A DNA stretch of 11,433 bases, from the NCBI GenBank assembly GCA_023132505.1, contig JAGLYE010000027.1:1-11433 (forward strand), written 5' to 3'. This stretch comes from Bacteroidales bacterium. Lineage in GTDB: Bacteria > Bacteroidota > Bacteroidia > Bacteroidales > B18-G4. Under the pieces are notes generated by a model that saw only the letters and a program-made list of their open reading frames with translations, did not search any database and was not told where the DNA came from. Positions 6,947 through 11,433 of the stretch are shown one piece after another. Position 1 is the stretch's first letter; every line of letters begins with the position of its first letter. A program made the translations under genes and the position numbers.

Positions 6947-9328
6947 TCAGTTTTCCGCGGTATAAATATCAAAGGTTCCCGGTTCCAGACTAACACTTAT
7001 GCTGCCATCTGAAAACTCCGGTTCTGAACCAAAATGGCTTTTCAGTGTGATTTTTCCAAATCTGTCCGGAATTTCAAAAGTAAGGGTTTTTGCTTTTGTG
7101 TCTTTATTCATGAGCACAATTACAATATCGTCGAAGTAAGTCCTGCAATAAACATATGTCTGATCTGTCACCAGCAGCGTTACAAAATCGCCATAGATTA
7201 GTGGAAGACATTTGCTACGCAATTCGGTAAGCTTTTGAGCGGTATTACGCACATTCAGTTCATGCTCATTCAGTGCATCAAAGCGCATCATGCGACGGCT
7301 GTCGGGGTCGTTGCCCCCGGCCATGCCGATCTCATCGCCATAATAAATAACAGGTAATCCCGGTATGGTCATATTGAATGCAAAAAGCATCTCTGTAACT
7401 TTATATCCGGCTTCATCACCTACTTCGATATCCCTGGTCCAGCCTGCCATCTTGGCATCTTCATCGAAGTGCAAATCACCGCCGGCATAAGAGGTAAAAC
7501 GTCCGCGGTCCTGGTTTCCTGTGATGTACCCCATCAAGTTATGCGCCCCGTAATATTGCATACTTTCTTTCAGTGAAGCATCCAGCCGGCTGAAAGGTTC
7601 ATCCGGCCTGATAAACACAGCCAATGCATCATCGTACACATTGAAGTCAAACTGCCCATCCAGCATGCCGGTTCCTATATAGCTGTTGATCAGGTCAGGG
7701 CCCCCATAAGTTTCCCCGATCTGGTACAGCTGTCTGCCTCCCGCATCAGTAACCTGTTCCTTAAGCTTCCTGGTAAGCGTCCGCCAGAATACTTCAGGGA
7801 CATGTTTGGTAGCATCATGCCGGAAGCCGTCAAGCTGATACTTTTTGATCCAGTAAACTGCCGAATCCGAAAGCATCTCATACACTTCAGGGTTTGCAAG
7901 GTCGAGAGTAGGCAGAAAGACATCAAACCATGTGGTCAGTCTGTATTCATCCCAGCGCTCTGTATTCAGGGAGCCATCGGGCAGATAGAGTTCTGTGGCC
8001 CAGTCGGGATGCTCCTGATATACCGGATGCTCTTGATGTACATGGTTAGCTACAATATCCAATAAAACATTCATAGCATTTTCATGGGTAAGACCGACAA
8101 GTTCATGCAGGTCTTCCTCGTTTCCATACCTGTCGTCGATAAGGGTAAATGATATTGGCCAGTAGCCATGGTACCCGGAGAATTTTGAAGGAGGTTCGGG
8201 CCAGTACCCAAATGCTCCTTCAGGGTTCTTAATAAGTGGCGAGATCCATAAAGTATTTACTCCCAGATCTTTGAAATAGCCATCCCTGATCTTCTGGCTA
8301 ATCCCTTTAATGTCACCCCCGTGATAATCGGCAGCCGGTAACACTTCCGGTTGATTGAGGGGCCTGTTGTTGGAAGGATCAGCATCATAAAACCTGTCGA
8401 CAAAGGCATTGTACAGGATCATGCTATGCATATCAAAGCGGGTTATTAGTGCCGGATCGTTAAGTACTTTTCCATATTCAAGCGGGATAAGTATATCATT
8501 AGAGACACCATATGCATTCCAGGCCCACACCCGGATGTATGAGCGCTGTATATTTTTTGCTGCTTCCGGTATCCCTATCTCATATTCCCCCGATTCTTCA
8601 AGCTCAAAATACGCTTCCGGGAGCAGGATATTCTGCCACAAAACAAAAAGGCCTTCCACCTCCCGCTCAAATCCTATCCCGATATCATCGCCATCATATT
8701 CATCCGTAAATATTACAGGTACTTTATCAGCAATATCCAATCCAACTGACAGAAGGGAATTAAACCCTCCCATGTTATTGTCGATCTTGATATGATTGGC
8801 GGGGTCGAGGCCTTCCACGCCATCAACAACCAGCAGGTACTGATAAGTGCCGGGGCTTAACATAAGGGTAGCTTTCCAAATCCCATCTTTAAGTTCAAAA
8901 TCCGGCCTTCCGGCTGTCCAGCCGTTGAACTCCCCCCTTACAGTTACATTTTCATATTGCTCATCACCCGGGTCGAATTGCAGTTCTACAGCTTGCTTCC
9001 CCGACCGGAGCAAGGGAATGACCTCGGTGATCCCATTGGCAGTGACCTCAAGTGCAAGGATAGCTGGCATTCCGGCAGATGATTGTATACGAATAAGCCC
9101 TGCTTCCATACTAAACAGGCTGTCAGGCAATCCTATGATATTGAAATGCTCAACATCATCTGTATTCAGGTAAAAATCAGACAGGGGAACCTCTGTTTGA
9201 TCAACATTCAGGCTTAGCAAACTTGCCAGTCCGATAATATTTGATTCCGGGGAAAGCGGTGGATATTTGTCCACTGTACAAGCCGTGATGGTCAGGGTCA
9301 CAAAAATGAGCAACAATACTTTTTTCAT
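6947..9328 (-). CDS. Large multidomain GH13 lipoprotein with CBM48-like domain (793 aa)
   Basis: The N-terminus MKKVLLLIFVTLTITAC has a lipobox with the lipidated cysteine at residue 17. Residues about 30-110 look like an unassigned beta-sandwich. Residues about 114-195 resemble a CBM48/isoamylase-N domain (VTVRGEFNGWT, GIWKATLMLSPGTYQYLLVV, DGVEGLDPAN). Residues about 200-286 look like another Ig-like domain. The GH13 barrel starts at about 303 (MILYNAFVDRFYDADPSNNR). Its conserved regions are DIVANH (424-429), GFRHD with nucleophile Asp505, YQIGE with general acid Glu539, and GNQD (604-607). The last is unusual, since GH13 normally has NHD; the transition-state Asp607 is kept. YYGDEIGM (662-669) and a C-terminal beta-sandwich (from about 690) follow. 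The protein resembles cyclomaltodextrinase/pullulanase-like GH13 enzymes and probably acts on alpha-glucan oligosaccharides or branch points; the linkage specificity is inference. It starts 29 bp after the SusA-like gene, consistent with one operon. Confidence 0.92.
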   Translation of the reverse strand: MKKVLLLIFVTLTITACTVDKYPPLSPESNIIGLASLLSLNVDQTEVPLSDFYLNTDDVEHFNIIGLPDSLFSMEAGLIRIQSSAGMPAILALEVTANGITEVIPLLRSGKQAVELQFDPGDEQYENVTVRGEFNGWTAGRPDFELKDGIWKATLMLSPGTYQYLLVVDGVEGLDPANHIKIDNNMGGFNSLLSVGLDIADKVPVIFTDEYDGDDIGIGFEREVEGLFVLWQNILLPEAYFELEESGEYEIGIPEAAKNIQRSYIRVWAWNAYGVSNDILIPLEYGKVLNDPALITRFDMHSMILYNAFVDRFYDADPSNNRPLNQPEVLPAADYHGGDIKGISQKIRDGYFKDLGVNTLWISPLIKNPEGAFGYWPEPPSKFSGYHGYWPISFTLIDDRYGNEEDLHELVGLTHENAMNVLLDIVANHVHQEHPVYQEHPDWATELYLPDGSLNTERWDEYRLTTWFDVFLPTLDLANPEVYEMLSDSAVYWIKKYQLDGFRHDATKHVPEVFWRTLTRKLKEQVTDAGGRQLYQIGETYGGPDLINSYIGTGMLDGQFDFNVYDDALAVFIRPDEPFSRLDASLKESMQYYGAHNLMGYITGNQDRGRFTSYAGGDLHFDEDAKMAGWTRDIEVGDEAGYKVTEMLFAFNMTIPGLPVIYYGDEIGMAGGNDPDSRRMMRFDALNEHELNVRNTAQKLTELRSKCLPLIYGDFVTLLVTDQTYVYCRTYFDDIVIVLMNKDTKAKTLTFEIPDRFGKITLKSHFGSEPEFSDGSISVSLEPGTFDIYTAEN

Positions 9329-9357
9329 TTGGATCTTTATTAATGGCAGATAGATAT

Positions 9358-11202
9358 TTATTCAATCTCGAGAATCAGGCTTGACTTTGATGGAACTAAA
9401 ATTGTTGAGATATCTTCAATTTTCATTTGTCTGGTCACTTCAAACGCTTTTCGTTCGCCTTTCAAACACTCATCAAAACGGTCAAGAGCAGGCATTTTCA
9501 CCGGCTTATCGTTATTATTCAGCACAACCATCAGTGTTTCTGTATCATTAAGGCGGAAGTAAACATATATACCGCCTTCAGGAATAAAGTGAACAAGTTT
9601 GCCATCATGTAACACAGTAGCTTGCTTTCGCCAGTTTTGAAGCAACTTAACATATTGCTGTGCTTCCAGTTGGTCTGCACTTAGGCCATCACCCGTAAAT
9701 GCATTTACCTCATCTTCATCCCATCCGCCGGGAAAATCTCTGCGAATATATCCATGTCCTTTATGCTCCTCCCCTTCCATCAGTACCTCTGTACCATAAT
9801 AAACCATGGGAATCCCACGGGTAGTATAAAAAAATGCCAGGCCCATTTTGTATTTATTCATGTCCTCACCCATCAGGGTATAATACCGCGAGAGGTCATG
9901 GTTATCAGGAAAGATGACATTAGTATAAGGATTATCGTAAAGAAAATCCTGGGCAAGCACATAATATAGCCTTGCCATGCCCTCGGTCCAGGTTTCACGC
10001 TCGTGAAAGGCTTTATCCGCCGCAAAGTGAAGGGGGAAATCAGTCACGCTGGGCAAGTGCGAATTATAGCCAAAGCGTTCATTTTCAGATTCGGCATAAT
10101 AAGCAGTGATAGCTTCCTTTTGCAGCCAGGCCTCCCCGACGATATTAAAATCGGGATATTCAAATCTCATGCGTTTCATCCATCGGGTCATAAATTCCTG
10201 ATCGGAATATGGGTATGTATCCATTCGTATACCATCCAACCCTGCAAATTCCACCCACCAGATACTGTTCTGTATCAAATAATTGGCCATAAACTCATTT
10301 CCCTGGTTAAGGTCAGGCATATTGGTATCGAACCAGCCATTTTGCATTTTAGTCTTGTCAAATTCTGCTGCATGAGGATCTGAGTTAACCGGCGAACGGA
10401 AATTCGAACGCGTAAATTCAGGCCATTGGTTGATCCAGTCTTCCGAAGGAAGGTTTTCCATCCACCAGTGCCCGTACCCGCAATGGTTGAACACCATGTC
10501 CATGATCACCCTTATGCCGAGTTCATGGCAATCCCTCACAAAATGAATATAATCTGTATTGGTCCCGAATCGCGGGTCAACTTTGTAGAAATCCGTTATC
10601 GCATAACCATGGTATGAATACTTCGGGTTATTGTTCTCCAGCACAGGATTCAGCCATATAGCCGTAAACCCCATCTCATCGATATAAGCCAGGTGATCTG
10701 CAACTCCTTTAATGTCACCGCCATGGCGGCCATCAGGATTATTCCTGTCTGCTTTTTCGAGCATTCCCGGCATATTGTCATTGGCGGGATCTCCATTTGA
10801 AAATCGATCAGGCATGACAAGGAGGATCACATCATCAGGGCCGAATCCGATCCTTTCGGCAGAGCCGCTTATCCTTTCTTTCAGTTCGTATTCGTAAACA
10901 TAACGAACATCCTCATCCCTGTCAAAATCTATTCTCATTATGCCCGGACCAGCATCCTGGTCGATCTGAAGATCCAGAAAGAGATAATCGGGATTTCCGG
11001 TCTTGCTGACTTTTATAAGATGCACACCCGGATAAACCAGCCTGGGAGCAGTATATGCTATTCCTTCTGCATACACCATTAGTTGTAGCTCCGTCACCTT
11101 CATCCCTGTCCACCAAAACGGCGGCTCAACAAGGGGTGTTTTCTGCCCATTGGCAAATATTGAGAACAGGGTCAATAAAACAAAATACAGGAATGTTTTC
11201 AT
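9358..11202 (-). CDS. SusA-like GH13 neopullulanase / cyclomaltodextrinase, periplasmic (614 aa)
   Basis: The predicted 614-residue protein is close to the size of Bacteroides SusA. It has a type I signal peptide (MKTFLYFVLLTLFSIFANGQ, cleavage near residue 20) and no lipobox, so a soluble periplasmic enzyme is expected. Residues about 25-108 match the cyclomaltodextrinase N-terminal domain (EPPFWWTGMKVTELQLMVYA). The GH13 barrel runs from about 122 (DDVILLVMPDRFSNGDPAND). Its conserved regions are complete: DMVFNH (235-240), GIRMD with nucleophile Asp328, IVGEAW with general acid Glu357, and NHD (434-436). A C-terminal beta-sandwich follows (about 530-614). Family members cleave alpha-1,4 and sometimes alpha-1,6 bonds of imported maltooligosaccharides. 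I chose the ATG at 11202. The in-frame GTG at 11223 would add seven residues ahead of the signal peptide and overlap the upstream gene, whereas the ATG lies 10 bp after that gene's stop. Its position at the front of the GH13 series parallels susA in the classical sus locus. Confidence 0.93.
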   Translation of the reverse strand: MKTFLYFVLLTLFSIFANGQKTPLVEPPFWWTGMKVTELQLMVYAEGIAYTAPRLVYPGVHLIKVSKTGNPDYLFLDLQIDQDAGPGIMRIDFDRDEDVRYVYEYELKERISGSAERIGFGPDDVILLVMPDRFSNGDPANDNMPGMLEKADRNNPDGRHGGDIKGVADHLAYIDEMGFTAIWLNPVLENNNPKYSYHGYAITDFYKVDPRFGTNTDYIHFVRDCHELGIRVIMDMVFNHCGYGHWWMENLPSEDWINQWPEFTRSNFRSPVNSDPHAAEFDKTKMQNGWFDTNMPDLNQGNEFMANYLIQNSIWWVEFAGLDGIRMDTYPYSDQEFMTRWMKRMRFEYPDFNIVGEAWLQKEAITAYYAESENERFGYNSHLPSVTDFPLHFAADKAFHERETWTEGMARLYYVLAQDFLYDNPYTNVIFPDNHDLSRYYTLMGEDMNKYKMGLAFFYTTRGIPMVYYGTEVLMEGEEHKGHGYIRRDFPGGWDEDEVNAFTGDGLSADQLEAQQYVKLLQNWRKQATVLHDGKLVHFIPEGGIYVYFRLNDTETLMVVLNNNDKPVKMPALDRFDECLKGERKAFEVTRQMKIEDISTILVPSKSSLILEIE

Positions 11203-11212
11203 ATAATAATGG

Positions 11213-11433
11213 TTAACGATCACCGCTTACCGGCAATCGGTTTATATTCACAGCTGTCAGGATAGCAGCCCCCTTAGGTTGAATGTTCAAGCTTACTATC
11301 CCACCAATACATTTGCAGGTGCTTCCATCCAATTCATTCAAATAGGTTTCAGCTAAAGGGCACTCCAGTTCAACTTCATGCAAATTGAAGGAATTATTGA
11401 ATACAGCTATCACAATATCTTCATCGTATTGCC
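11213..11433 (-). CDS. C-terminal end of a GH13-type enzyme (domain C, cut by window edge)
   Basis: The reading frame is open from the right edge (the first complete codon is Gln at 11431-11429) to a TAA at 11215-11213, giving 72 visible residues. The segment QYDEDIVIAVFNNSF, the stretch YLNELDGSTCKCIGGIV and then SLNIQPKGAAIL have the pattern of the beta-sandwich domain C that ends many alpha-amylases: a VVxxNNS strand, then a DLLDG-like turn, then a strand closing with P-x-GAAIL. The window therefore probably contains the tail of a fourth GH13 enzyme. The stop is 10 bp before the next ATG, which indicates tight coupling in one operon. A Cys-x-Cys (CKC) lies in the loop before the last strand. 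The catalytic domain is outside the window, so the enzyme type cannot be named, and another glycosidase with a similar terminal domain is possible. Confidence 0.72.
   Translation of the reverse strand, partial: QYDEDIVIAVFNNSFNLHEVELECPLAETYLNELDGSTCKCIGGIVSLNIQPKGAAILTAVNINRLPVSGDR

Noticed and set aside
11203..11223. Upstream GTG start for the SusA-like gene
   Set aside because: It would add seven residues (with VNHYY) ahead of an otherwise normal signal peptide and overlap the previous gene; the ATG at 11202 gives a standard MKTF start.
1..11433. Mobile elements, CRISPR arrays, tRNA or rRNA genes
   Set aside because: I saw no transposase-like protein, no regularly spaced direct repeats and no RNA gene signature; gene packing is that of an intact glucan utilisation locus.

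Overview
The window looks like an alpha-glucan (starch, glycogen or maltodextrin) utilisation locus of the Sus type from a member of the Bacteroidota. The evidence is a SusC/SusD pair followed by a SusE-like lipoprotein, Bacteroidota lipoprotein signals, A/T-rich translation starts without a Shine-Dalgarno core, and promoter-like motifs of the TTTG / TAnnTTTG kind. I cannot place the organism below phylum. All genes lie on the minus strand, so transcription runs from high to low coordinates.

In transcription order the window holds seven protein genes. First come four consecutive GH13 (alpha-amylase family) enzymes: the C-terminal end of one cut by the window edge (11213-11433), a SusA/neopullulanase-like enzyme with a cleavable signal peptide (9358-11202), a large multidomain lipoprotein GH13 (6947-9328) and a smaller lipoprotein GH13 (5492-6886). 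A 271-bp intergenic region (5221-5491) follows. It contains a probable intrinsic terminator for the GH13 group, three inverted repeats and two candidate promoters. After it come susC (2236-5220), susD (639-2219) and the N-terminal 206 codons of a susE-like gene (1-618, running off the left edge), with gaps of only 16 and 20 bp.

The inferred division of labour follows the Sus model. The SusE and SusD lipoproteins bind glucan at the cell surface. SusC, a TonB-dependent porin, imports oligosaccharides under the lid of SusD. The GH13 enzymes cut alpha-1,4 and possibly alpha-1,6 linkages at the surface and in the periplasm. No regulator gene (SusR-, LacI- or ECF/anti-sigma-like) is inside the window.

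The locus is a recognisable known system, and I found no clearly novel one. The points most worth a second look are a perfect 21-bp palindrome just upstream of susC between two candidate promoters, a perfect 33-bp hairpin between two GH13 genes, an Asn-Gln-Asp replacing the canonical Asn-His-Asp in GH13 region IV of the 793-residue enzyme, and that enzyme's apparent three-domain N-terminal extension.
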